The notes below the pieces were generated by a model that saw nothing but the letters and a program-made list of their open reading frames with translations, did not search any database and was not told the DNA's origin. The position numbers and the translations under genes were made by a program. This document shows positions 8,271-14,466 of a stretch of 16,032 bases of DNA, in pieces. This DNA is from CAYONQ01 sp964405375 (lineage in GTDB: Bacteria; Planctomycetota; Phycisphaerae; Sedimentisphaerales; Anaerobacaceae). How positions within the stretch are numbered: the first letter of the stretch is position 1; each line of letters opens with the position of its first letter. Location of the stretch: the NCBI GenBank assembly GCA_964405375.1, contig CAYONQ010000066.1:1-16032 (forward strand), read 5' to 3'.

Positions 8271-8480
8271 AAACCAACTCCTCAAATCCTTCTTTTTTCT
8301 CAATACCGCTCACGTGGGCAAAACGGCGTTTTTGTGTCATTGCGAGGCCTGCGAAGCAGGCCGCGGCAATCTCAAACATCCGAGTATCAACACTGCTTTA
8401 ACAAGTGAAAAAGTTGCAGTTATTTATTAGAAGCGGCAGTAGTGCTGGTAGTTCGCAGTCTACGAACTACGAACTCATAA
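8271..8480. other. Gap between converging DUF2971 gene and thiC
   Basis: Besides the REP-like unit, the gap holds a weak AAAAC-GGC-GTTTTT hairpin at 8320-8333, a possible terminator for the plus-strand gene. It also holds a perfect 8-bp inverted repeat GTAGTTCG / CGAACTAC (8448-8455 with 8463-8470), 3' of thiC on the minus strand. The latter sits within a degenerate series of ACGAACT-like words. No T run follows it, so a terminator role for thiC is uncertain. No gene is visible. Confidence 0.45.
8335..8373. repeat. REP-like palindromic repeat (GTCATTGCGAG... type)
   Basis: The unit begins TGTCATTGCGAG and ends GGCAATCTC. Its core is GGCCTGC (8346-8352), GAA loop, GCAGGCC (8356-8362), inside an outer ATTGC / GCAAT pairing (8339-8343 with 8366-8370). 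This matches a class of short dispersed palindromes common in many bacterial genomes between convergent genes. It lies 3' of both the DUF2971 gene and thiC and may serve as a bidirectional transcript-end hairpin. A partial match, TTGCGAGGCCT, occurs at 10249-10259. Confidence 0.7.
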
Positions 8481-9782
8481 CTAAGAACTCAATTTTCGGA
8501 TTTCTTTATTTATTCTGATGCTGCACCACTTCCGACCGCACATCGAGCAGTAATCGGCTGTCGGCAATTCCTTCGCACCAATCTCCCTGCAGGCATCGCG
8601 GTGCATTCTCTCGGCTGTCTGGGGGTCAAGCGACTCGGCCAGGTGTGTCTGCCAATCCAGATTGGCCCGTGCAACACTCAATCTCCTGTCTCTGTCGGAA
8701 GCACCCTTCAGCCCGCGGGCGACATCGGCGGCGTGGGCCGCAATTTTTGTTGCAATTACGCCTGCCCGAACGTCATCGACGTTCGGCAGACCTAAATGCT
8801 CTCTCGGCGTGACATAGCAAAGAAACGATGCGCCGTAAAAACCGGCAGCCGTGGCGCCAATCGCCGATGTTATGTGGTCATAGCCGGGCGCAATATCGGT
8901 TACGACCGGGCCAAGAACATAAAACGGCGCACCACGGCAAATCTTCTGCTGAATCTCCATATTGTATTGTATCTGGTCGAACGGTATATGGCCCGGACCT
9001 TCCACCATAACCTGACAGCCCGCCTCCTGTGCCCTTTGCGTCAGCTCGCCTAATGTTTTTAGTTCTGCGAGTTGCGCCTTATCGGTGGCGTCGGCGATAC
9101 AGCCAGGCCGAAGACCGTCACCCAGAGAAAAACAGATATCGAATTCCGCCATTATCCCACACAAATCGTCGAACATCTCATATAGCGGATTTTGCCTGTT
9201 GTGATGTATCATCCATTTAGCCAACAGCGCCCCGCCTCGACTGACAATGCCGCCGACCCGTTTTTCAAGCAACGGCAGATATTCCTTCAAGATACCTGCG
9301 TGAATCGTAAAAAAATCAACGCCCTGCTTGGCCTGTTTCTCGATGACCTCAAGGATTACTTTACTGTCTATCTCCTCGATGTCTTTTTCCTCGATAACCT
9401 GATAGATTGGCACCGTTCCGAAAGGCACCGGACAGCCGGCCAGCAGCCTCTTGCGCATCTCGTCAAGGTTGCCGCCGGTGCTCAAATCCATAATCGCATC
9501 GGCACCAGCTGTCAGCGCCACTCTCATTTTCTCAAGTTCATCTTTCACCGAACAGTGGACGCTGCTTGTGCCGATGTTCGCATTGACCTTTGTCGTAAGC
9601 GCCCGGCCTATACCGACCGGCTTAAGACCTGTTTCCAGATGCAGCTTGTTCGCAGGTATCACTAACCGCCCGCCGGCAACCTCGCTGCGGACAAGCTCGG
9701 CATCGACGCCCTCGGCCTCAGCGACAAATTTAACCTCATCGCTTATCGTCCCCGCTCGTGCAATCTGTATCTGCGTCGCCAT
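8481..9782 (-). CDS. thiC: Phosphomethylpyrimidine synthase ThiC
   Basis: ThiC is a 433-residue radical-SAM enzyme that rearranges 5-aminoimidazole ribotide into hydroxymethylpyrimidine phosphate, the pyrimidine half of thiamine, in the cytoplasm. The full family signature is visible: VNANIGTS, then MDLSTGG, a TIHAG segment, SLGDGLRPG, VEGPGHIP, the 'YVTPREHLGLP' loop, and the C-terminal CX2CX4C cluster (C412, C415, C420) that holds the 4Fe-4S centre. It is the short bacterial form without the long N-terminal domain of enterobacterial ThiC, and it looks complete and intact. AAGGA at 9791-9795 sits 8 bases before the ATG. Upstream are a promoter, a TPP riboswitch and an intrinsic terminator, so it should be switched off when TPP is plentiful. 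No other thiamine genes are in the window. Confidence 0.97.
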   Translation of the reverse strand: MATQIQIARAGTISDEVKFVAEAEGVDAELVRSEVAGGRLVIPANKLHLETGLKPVGIGRALTTKVNANIGTSSVHCSVKDELEKMRVALTAGADAIMDLSTGGNLDEMRKRLLAGCPVPFGTVPIYQVIEEKDIEEIDSKVILEVIEKQAKQGVDFFTIHAGILKEYLPLLEKRVGGIVSRGGALLAKWMIHHNRQNPLYEMFDDLCGIMAEFDICFSLGDGLRPGCIADATDKAQLAELKTLGELTQRAQEAGCQVMVEGPGHIPFDQIQYNMEIQQKICRGAPFYVLGPVVTDIAPGYDHITSAIGATAAGFYGASFLCYVTPREHLGLPNVDDVRAGVIATKIAAHAADVARGLKGASDRDRRLSVARANLDWQTHLAESLDPQTAERMHRDACREIGAKELPTADYCSMCGRKWCSIRINKEIRKLSS

Positions 9783-9836
9783 TTTCTCTTTCCTTATTTT
9801 TTAACTTTATAACTTCACAGTTATTTTCACTAAAGC

Positions 9837-9882
9837 AAAAAATCGCTCCCGTAGTCCGCAGGACGCCTTGCGGCGGAAGCGA
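9837..9882 (-). terminator. Intrinsic terminator between TPP riboswitch and thiC
   Basis: Read on the minus strand, TCGCTTCC (9882-9875) pairs with GGGAGCGA (9850-9843; one G-U pair). An inner CCGCA / TGCGG stem strengthens it, and six T follow immediately (9842-9837). It lies 31 nt after the riboswitch P1 and ~55 nt before the thiC start. This is the expected place for the expression platform of a transcription-terminating riboswitch. The competing antiterminator was not resolved. Confidence 0.82.
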
Positions 9883-9913
9883 CTTTACTGTTCTGTCGGC
9901 TGCTTTTTATACA

Positions 9914-10114
9914 AGTTCAGCGCTTTCCTACGCAGGCATTCCCCCCGCACCTACTTGGTTCGCTGTCGTTGAATAATCACCTCTGACTTCAGGATTTGGT
10001 CCTGAGAACTCTAATCAACTCACAACAACAAGCCAAGTAGGTGCGGGGTCGTCCTGTTCAGGTTCAAAGGGTTTTTCTCAGGCCCGCTTTTCAGCGGACC
10101 ACCCCTGGTGAACT
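9914..10114 (-). promoter_or_regulatory. TPP riboswitch with a long hairpin inserted in loop L5
   Basis: The minus strand carries the conserved TPP (THI-box) core in order. P1 is AGTTCA (10114-10109) with TGAACT (9919-9914). Next come GGGGT of P2, a short P3 (GGTCCGC / GCGGGCC), the conserved CTGAGA, then ACCCTTTGAACCTGA, and finally CCTGCGTAGGAA. P5 is only CAGG / CCTG, and its loop, usually 5-6 nt, is replaced by ~115 nt dominated by an extended hairpin (9943-10048). It binds thiamine pyrophosphate and should repress thiC through the terminator downstream. The predicted transcription start coincides with the first base of P1, which supports these boundaries. The core sequence match is strong; whether the loop insert changes ligand response is unknown. 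Confidence 0.93.
9943..10048 (-). repeat. Long inverted repeat inserted in the riboswitch L5 loop
   Basis: CCCCGCACCTACTTGG (9943-9958) and its exact complement CCAAGTAGGTGCGGGG (10033-10048) flank 74 nt. On the transcribed (minus) strand, pairing continues past one A/C mismatch for ten more pairs including G-U (10031-10022 with 9960-9969). A further small hairpin, CAGGA / TCCTG, sits near 9992-10006. The outer nine bases of each arm match the free palindrome at 10497-10518, which suggests a palindromic repeat that expanded or landed in L5. Confidence 0.85.
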
Positions 10115-10120
10115 ATCTTT

Positions 10121-10149
10121 ATTATAATCTATCCCCCCCCGCCAGTCAA
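10121..10149 (-). promoter_or_regulatory. Sigma70-type promoter of thiC
   Basis: On the minus strand, TTGACT (-35; 10149-10144) and a perfect TATAAT (-10; 10126-10121) are separated by exactly 17 bp. The spacer contains a run of eight G (10140-10133). The predicted start, about 7 bases beyond the -10, is at ~10114, the first base of riboswitch P1. This agreement raises confidence. Confidence 0.78.
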
Positions 10150-10446
10150 AAAAATATCCAATCTTTCAATCACCTTCGTATTCGCTGCAACACTTCTAAT
10201 CCCTCCGCATTATCCCCTTTTTCCCACCACCAACCGCCACATCGCCCTTTGCGAGGCCTAGTTCAGCACATATTGTGCGACATTGCTGCCGATGGTGGTG
10301 ATGGCGTAGTTGACTGGCGGGGATTTGAATTGACGATTGAGCGATGAGATTGTATTTAATAGCGAATTAGTGAATTAGAGAGTTAGGCAGGCTTGCGGGG
10401 GTTAATACAAAGACGTTGCGTCGCCACGTCGGCGGCGGCTAAACAA

Positions 10447-10466
10447 CCCCGCAATAAATTGCGGGG
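10447..10466. repeat. Palindromic repeat CCCCGCAA / TTGCGGGG
   Basis: A perfect 8-bp inverted repeat with a TAAA loop, followed by CTAAAT. It belongs with the nearby CCCCGCACC palindromes by its shared CCCCGCA end. There is no T run, so a terminator role is not indicated. Confidence 0.75.
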
Positions 10467-10496
10467 CTAAATATGAGATTGTTTCGGTCAGAACGC

Positions 10497-10518
10497 CCCC
10501 GCACCATACGGTGCGGGG
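10497..10518. repeat. Palindromic repeat CCCCGCACC / GGTGCGGGG
   Basis: A perfect 9-bp inverted repeat with an ATAC loop. Its arms are identical to the outer nine bases of the long hairpin in the thiC riboswitch, in the same intergenic region. Confidence 0.78.
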
Positions 10519-10527
10519 CAAGCGTGG

Positions 10528-10547
10528 ATTCCTGCTTCCGCAGGAAT
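10528..10547. repeat. Palindromic repeat ATTCCTGC / GCAGGAAT
   Basis: A perfect 8-bp inverted repeat with a TTCC loop, followed by GAC. The TGGATTCCTGC...GCAGGAATGAC type is a common dispersed intergenic palindrome in bacteria. Its right end supplies the ATG at 10546 that opens the gpsA frame early, which is one reason to prefer the later start. Confidence 0.7.
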
Positions 10548-10564
10548 GACGAATGACAAGTGCA

Positions 10565-10592
10565 TTGCAATTCCGGGGACTGATACTATAAT
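10565..10592 (+). promoter_or_regulatory. Candidate gpsA promoter, nearly leaderless
   Basis: TTGCAA (10565-10570, four of six consensus bases) and a perfect TATAAT (10587-10592) are spaced by 16 bp. Transcription would start near 10599, one base before the preferred gpsA ATG at 10600, which has no Shine-Dalgarno sequence in front of it. Confidence 0.5.
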
Positions 10593-10599
10593 TTCCTTT

Positions 10600-11616
10600 A
10601 TGTTTAAGAATGTCTCCATAATTGGCGATGGTGCGATGGGCACGGTTCTTGCTATGCTGCTTTCTGAGAAGAAGATACCTGTGCGGATGTGGGGTTACGA
10701 TACAGAGCAGTTGAGGGGAATAGAGCAGGGACGTGAAAACAAGAAGTTTCTGCCGGGTTATAAGCTACCTGAGGCGCTCGTATTTGAGCCGGACGATAGG
10801 CGTATAATGGCCGGTGCGGACTTGATTGTCTCCGCTGTGCCTTGTCAGTTTATAAGGTCTGTATGGAGGCGACTGAAGGATTACGCTGCTGATGACGTTC
10901 CTATTGTCTCGGTTGCCAAGGGTATTGAGAATGATACGCTGCTTCGTCCGACGGAGATACTTGCCAATGTGCTGGAAACAAGACCCAAGACTCAAGACAC
11001 AAGACTTAAGACCGCGGTTTTGAGCGGGCCTACGATTTCAGATGAGTTGGCCCGGCGGCTTCCGGCGACGGCCTGCGCGGCGTGCAGCAATGAGAAATTG
11101 GCCAAGGAGATTCAATACACCTTCAGCGTTCCGTGGTTTCGTGTCTATACTAATACCGATGTTGTGGGGGTTGAGTTAGCGGGTGCGATGAAAAACATTA
11201 TCGCCATCGCAGCAGGGATAATAGACGGGATAGGCGCCGGCGATAATGCAAAGGCGGCACTATTGAGCAGAGGACTTGCCGAGATAACCCGTCTGGGCGT
11301 TTCTATGGGGGCAAGACAGGAGACGTTTGCGGGATTGGCGGGGCTGGGGGATTTGGTGACAACGTGCATCTCGCCGAAGGGCAGGAACCGCTCTTTCGGC
11401 GAAAGGATAGGCAAAGGGCAGAGTTTTAAAGGGGCGCAAGGTGCTACCGAATCGGTTATCGAGGGTATTGCTACGTGCAAGTCGGTTGTCGGGCTTGCGG
11501 GGCGGTATAATGTCGAGATGCCAATCACGCAGGCGGTTTATGAGGTTTTGTTTGAGAATAAGCCGGTGCGCGCCGCTATTGCAGATTTGATGACACGTCA
11601 GCTAAAGGCAGAATAA
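10600..11616 (+). CDS. gpsA: NAD(P)-dependent glycerol-3-phosphate dehydrogenase
   Basis: This 338-residue cytoplasmic enzyme reduces dihydroxyacetone phosphate to sn-glycerol-3-phosphate, the phospholipid backbone precursor. The Rossmann loop GDGAMG is at 9-14 (family GxGxxG; the usual Trp position is Met here). VSVAKGIE has K107, the LSGP motif is at 141-144, VELAGAMKNIIAIAAG has the catalytic K198, and GLAGLGDLVTTC follows. All are family landmarks, and length is normal. I start at the ATG at 10600 (MFKNVSIIGDG). The earlier ATG at 10546 lies in a palindromic repeat and would add 18 residues atypical for the family. Residues 127-139 (TRPKTQDTRLKTA) are encoded by five tandem heptamers, in a surface loop between KGIE and LSGP that normally varies. 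Confidence 0.95.
   Translation: MFKNVSIIGDGAMGTVLAMLLSEKKIPVRMWGYDTEQLRGIEQGRENKKFLPGYKLPEALVFEPDDRRIMAGADLIVSAVPCQFIRSVWRRLKDYAADDVPIVSVAKGIENDTLLRPTEILANVLETRPKTQDTRLKTAVLSGPTISDELARRLPATACAACSNEKLAKEIQYTFSVPWFRVYTNTDVVGVELAGAMKNIIAIAAGIIDGIGAGDNAKAALLSRGLAEITRLGVSMGARQETFAGLAGLGDLVTTCISPKGRNRSFGERIGKGQSFKGAQGATESVIEGIATCKSVVGLAGRYNVEMPITQAVYEVLFENKPVRAAIADLMTRQLKAE
10980..11014 (+). repeat. Tandem heptamer AAGACNN, five copies, inside gpsA
   Basis: AAGACCC, AAGACTC, AAGACAC, AAGACTT, AAGACCG follow one another without spacing. The unit is not a multiple of three, so gain or loss of one copy would shift the gpsA frame. The encoded residues lie in a loop where family members differ. Confidence 0.85.
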
Positions 11617-12038
11617 TTCGTATGTCGTGAATCGTATGTAGCGTCCTATAAAGCCCATTTTCCCACCAAAGGGGTAAAAATCAGGATTAGTCGTAAAGCT
11701 ATTTCGGGAGGATAAAAACTTTGTTTTTTTATAAGGAATAATTTTTTTCTCACTTCGAGGCATATCACCTTGTGTACAGCTGTGATAGGGTATTTCAAAT
11801 CTATTGTCAGCTATTGACAAATAACAGTTGAAATAGCGGATTTTATCGGGGGAGGGGCATCTTTTTGTGCGTTGCGTGCTGTATTACGTGCTAAAAAACA
11901 AAGCGCAGCAATTTTGCGATTGTGGGGCTGTTTCTTATATTTTAGTTAGCCGTGCGGCTTTCGGGCAGTGGTGTACCAGCTATCAGTTATCATAAGTGCT
12001 GAATACTAATAGAGTTAGCTTTTGTCGGTGGAGTTGAT
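11617..12038. other. Long leader between gpsA and the pil operon
   Basis: I see no gene in these 422 bases. It holds two TCGTATGT words just after gpsA and T-rich tracts near 11727-11755 without a good stem, so no clear gpsA terminator. It also has an operator-like TTGTCA-N5-TGACAA palindrome at 11804-11820 and an AGCCG/CGGCT mini-hairpin near 11947. TTGACA at 11814-11819 could be a -35 box, but no good -10 box sits at 16-18 bp. The promoter of the pil genes probably lies here, but I cannot place it. Confidence 0.45.
11804..11820. promoter_or_regulatory. Operator-like palindrome TTGTCA-N5-TGACAA
   Basis: A perfect 6-bp dyad with a 5-bp centre (GCTAT), ~220 bp upstream of pilM, overlapping a consensus -35 hexamer TTGACA. 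The geometry fits a dimeric regulator site, but no regulator is known and a small RNA hairpin would look the same. Confidence 0.3.
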
Positions 12039-12992
12039 ATGTTCTGGTTTTCGAATAACCACGCATACCCAATCGGTGTGGATATGGGCGATGACAGCGT
12101 GAGAGTGGTGCAGCTCTGCAGTAATGGCAATGGTGTAAGCTTAATTGCCGGCGGCAGTGAAAATCGGCCTGCAGAGGTCAAACCCGGCAGCGGCGAGTGG
12201 CAAAGATGGGCCATCGAGGCGATACGCAGGTTGACGAGCAACGGGGAATTTCGTGGCAGAGCTGTGGTGGCGACAATACCGGCAAGTGAGGTCTTTATCG
12301 ACCATATAAAAATGCCGAAGATAAGAGATGAAAAAGGTACAAAGCCACAGGATATGCTTATTTCAAGGATAAAACAGAAGCTGCCGTTTGAGCCCGATGA
12401 TGCGATGATAAAGTACATCCCGACTGAGGGGGATAATGCACTGGTGATAGCGACTGAACGGGAGAAGATTGACAGGCATCTGGCGATATATGAGAAGGCG
12501 AATCTGCAGATTAAGACTATGGCGGTTTGGCCGGCGGCACTGGCAAACAGTTATGTCAGGTTTTTCGGCAGGCGTAAAACTGATATTGAAGCGATTGTGA
12601 TGCTTATCTGTATGGAGGCAAACTGCACAAATGTAGTAATTTGCCGGCATAAGAATCCTCTTTTCGCCCGTTCGATACCTATAAGGGTAACCGGATTGGG
12701 GTCGGAGCAGGATGATGAAGTGATGGGGAGATTGGTACTGGAATTGAACGGGTGCAGACGGCAGTTTGGTTCGATGTATAGGAATGCTCAAATAGAGCGT
12801 TTGATTTTTCTTTCGGGTCAGCGTGTAGATAAAGACGTGTGCACAGCGATAGCAAAGCAGTTAGAGATGCCGGCGCAGATGGGGGATAGTCTGGCAGCGG
12901 TAGAAATTCTGATGGGGCGAGATGGGCCGGTTGTAGATAGAAGGGGTTGTCAGGTTAATTGGGCTACTGCCTTCGGGCTTAGCTTATCGTAA
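12039..12992 (+). CDS. pilM: Type IV pilus / T2SS assembly protein PilM (actin-like)
   Basis: This 317-residue cytoplasmic actin-fold protein binds the N-terminal tail of PilN and links it to the assembly machinery. The N-terminal nucleotide-binding motif is GVDMGDDSVRVVQL (~13-26). Then come a 'VFIDHIKMP' segment, 'KQKLPFEPDDAMIKYIP', 'VWPAALANSYVRF' (~168-180) and a C-terminal 'LIFLSGQ' strand leading to 'NWATAFGLSLS', all in the PilM order. It is somewhat shorter than usual PilM (~350). GGAG lies 8 bases before the ATG. It is the first of five same-strand genes in the standard pilM-N-O-P order. A type II secretion role (GspL-like) is an alternative, since the modules are homologous. Confidence 0.85.
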   Translation: MFWFSNNHAYPIGVDMGDDSVRVVQLCSNGNGVSLIAGGSENRPAEVKPGSGEWQRWAIEAIRRLTSNGEFRGRAVVATIPASEVFIDHIKMPKIRDEKGTKPQDMLISRIKQKLPFEPDDAMIKYIPTEGDNALVIATEREKIDRHLAIYEKANLQIKTMAVWPAALANSYVRFFGRRKTDIEAIVMLICMEANCTNVVICRHKNPLFARSIPIRVTGLGSEQDDEVMGRLVLELNGCRRQFGSMYRNAQIERLIFLSGQRVDKDVCTAIAKQLEMPAQMGDSLAAVEILMGRDGPVVDRRGCQVNWATAFGLSLS

Positions 12993-13018
12993 GGCAAAGA
13001 GGAGGGATAGGTTAAAAA

Positions 13019-13747
13019 ATGCTTAATATAAATTTTGTACCGGATGATTACATTCAAAACAGCGAGTCGCGCAGAATAAATTTGATGTATCTTGTGCTGC
13101 TTTTGGTAGTGATGGCGGGTTTGGGCGGTTCGTTTATAAGTATCAAGATACGGCAGCGAGCACTTGACGCCGAGGAGGAGCTTGCAAATGTAAAGATGGC
13201 GAAGGCGCAGCAGGCTATAAACCAGTTTGAAGAGCTTCAGGCGAAGCGCAAAGTAATGATGAAGACGGCTCTTACTACTGTCGAGCTGCTTGAGCCGGTT
13301 CCAAGAAGTGTCCTGTTGGCGTCATTGACTAATAATTTGCCGAGGGGGACATCACTTTCACGGTTGAAACTTATTCAAAAAGAGCCATCGAACAGAACAG
13401 CTCACTCCACCGGCGGCAGCAAATACCAGCAGGCACAGGCCGAAACGGCGATGTCGGCCGCAGCCAGCGTATCGCCGGAGAAGTTACTGGAGACCCATAT
13501 TGACATTGAAGGTATCGCTACAAGCGACCGAGAGGTTGCGACCTATATCGAGCAGTTGAATAGCTCAACGCTGTTGAGCAACGTGACGCTGGTGGAATCA
13601 AAAGAGCACAAAATTAAAAATGATTCTGCTGCGAATATGAAGCTGAGGCGGTTTAAGCTGACGGCAATGCTTAAAAAAGACGCCCATCTCACCAACGAGG
13701 ATATTAAGACAATCAGAGAAAGAAGAAGCGAGAATGCGTTTTATTGA
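13019..13747 (+). CDS. pilN: PilN-like inner-membrane assembly protein
   Basis: This 242-residue bitopic protein has a short cytoplasmic N-terminus carrying the PilM-binding signature 'LNINFVPDDY' (INLLP-type), one TM helix at ~22-43, a long helical segment (~44-90) and a periplasmic ferredoxin-like region. 'PRSVLLASLTNNLPRGTSLSRLKL' (~96-119) and 'IDIEGIATSDREVATYIEQLNSS' (~160-182) are typical PilN elements. A low-complexity A/Q/S-rich stretch at ~134-152 separates the two. It would bridge PilM and PilO. AGGAGGG stands ~12 bases upstream of the ATG, rather far. It follows pilM by 26 bp. Confidence 0.78.
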   Translation: MLNINFVPDDYIQNSESRRINLMYLVLLLVVMAGLGGSFISIKIRQRALDAEEELANVKMAKAQQAINQFEELQAKRKVMMKTALTTVELLEPVPRSVLLASLTNNLPRGTSLSRLKLIQKEPSNRTAHSTGGSKYQQAQAETAMSAAASVSPEKLLETHIDIEGIATSDREVATYIEQLNSSTLLSNVTLVESKEHKIKNDSAANMKLRRFKLTAMLKKDAHLTNEDIKTIRERRSENAFY

Positions 13748-13833
13748 ATTGTCAGTGAAGGTAATGTGTTTTCGGTCGGTTGTGGGAGGGGTTTCGGCTC
13801 TCTTTCAACTATGAGCTAATAAAGGGTGAAATT

Positions 13834-14370
13834 ATGAGAAGCGCTTTAAGACAAGCTGTGTTCTTTGTTTTGTTGTTGGGCGTTGCCTGCGTTGCATATC
13901 AATATATGATTAGGCCGGCCAACAGACATTTGACTGAGGCGAAAAGGCGGGTTCAAAACAAGTTAGCCAAGTTAACCGAATTTGAAAAGGCCACTGCAGC
14001 AGCAGAGGATTTGAGCAAACAGCTTGAACAACTGCAGGAGGCGATAGAATTTTTCGAAAGCCAGCTACCGCCTACAAGTGAGATTGATAAGGTTCTTCGG
14101 GACGTGACAGTAATCGGAGAAAAGCAGGGAGTAAATCGCAAAAGAATTCTGAGACTAAAGAGAAAGGACAATAGCGGCTATGTGGAGCAGCCGTTAAAGA
14201 TGGAATTAGAGGGGGATTTTAAGTCGTTTTACTCGTTCCTTTTAGAGCTTGAGAAGCTTCCTCGCATAATGAAAATTCGCGAGCTCACATTAAAAAAGCA
14301 GACCAAGGACGAGGGGCAGATAGAAGCTAATTTTATAGTGAGCATATTTTTCCAAAATAAAACCGGATGA
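13834..14370 (+). CDS. pilO: PilO-like inner-membrane assembly protein
   Basis: This 178-residue bitopic protein has a TM helix at ~8-26, a coiled coil (~30-75) and a small periplasmic ferredoxin-like domain. The PilO signature 'FESQLPPTSEIDKVLRDVTVIGEKQGV' follows the coiled coil, and 'LKMELEGDFKSFYSFLLELEKLPRIMKI' is the second family segment. I choose the ATG at 13834, which follows AAAGGGTG with good spacing. A GTG at 13780 would add 18 residues without a good ribosome site. It pairs with PilN in the alignment complex. The 86-bp gap from pilN shows nothing else recognisable. Confidence 0.78.
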   Translation: MRSALRQAVFFVLLLGVACVAYQYMIRPANRHLTEAKRRVQNKLAKLTEFEKATAAAEDLSKQLEQLQEAIEFFESQLPPTSEIDKVLRDVTVIGEKQGVNRKRILRLKRKDNSGYVEQPLKMELEGDFKSFYSFLLELEKLPRIMKIRELTLKKQTKDEGQIEANFIVSIFFQNKTG

Positions 14371-14466
14371 TTGGTCGCTGACATTTGGACCGCTTTGTGT
14401 GCCGGGGGTAAATTGGCGATGATTCGTTGCGGGCCAAATACTATTCAGTAGATTTGGAGTTTGATT

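Larger units (their letters stand above)
10150..10545. other. Intergenic region between divergent thiC and gpsA
   Basis: No gene is supported here; the open frames look like noise. The left half is T/C-rich with loose CACCACC / GGTGGTG words (10226-10232, 10293-10299) and a small GCACA-TAT-TGTGC hairpin near 10267. The right half is a cluster of palindromic repeats listed separately. A half-copy of the CCCCGCAA palindrome (TTGCGGGG, 10393-10400) could pair alternatively with CCCCGCAA at 10447. Confidence 0.5.

Noticed and set aside
9192..9665. 157-residue open frame on the plus strand
   Set aside because: It is fully antisense to thiC, whose sequence is unmistakable; arginine/cysteine-rich noise with no domain.
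9837..10114. Palindrome-rich thiC leader considered as an attachment site or insertion-sequence end
   Set aside because: The conserved TPP core, terminator and promoter account for most of it, and no transposase or target duplication is present.
10108..10347. 79-residue plus-strand frame next to the thiC promoter
   Set aside because: It overlaps the thiC promoter and riboswitch start on the other strand and its composition follows the T/C-rich gap, with no ribosome site.
11602..11820. 72-residue minus-strand frame in the gpsA-pilM gap
   Set aside because: It starts with TTG, has no Shine-Dalgarno sequence or recognisable family, and reaches into the gpsA end.
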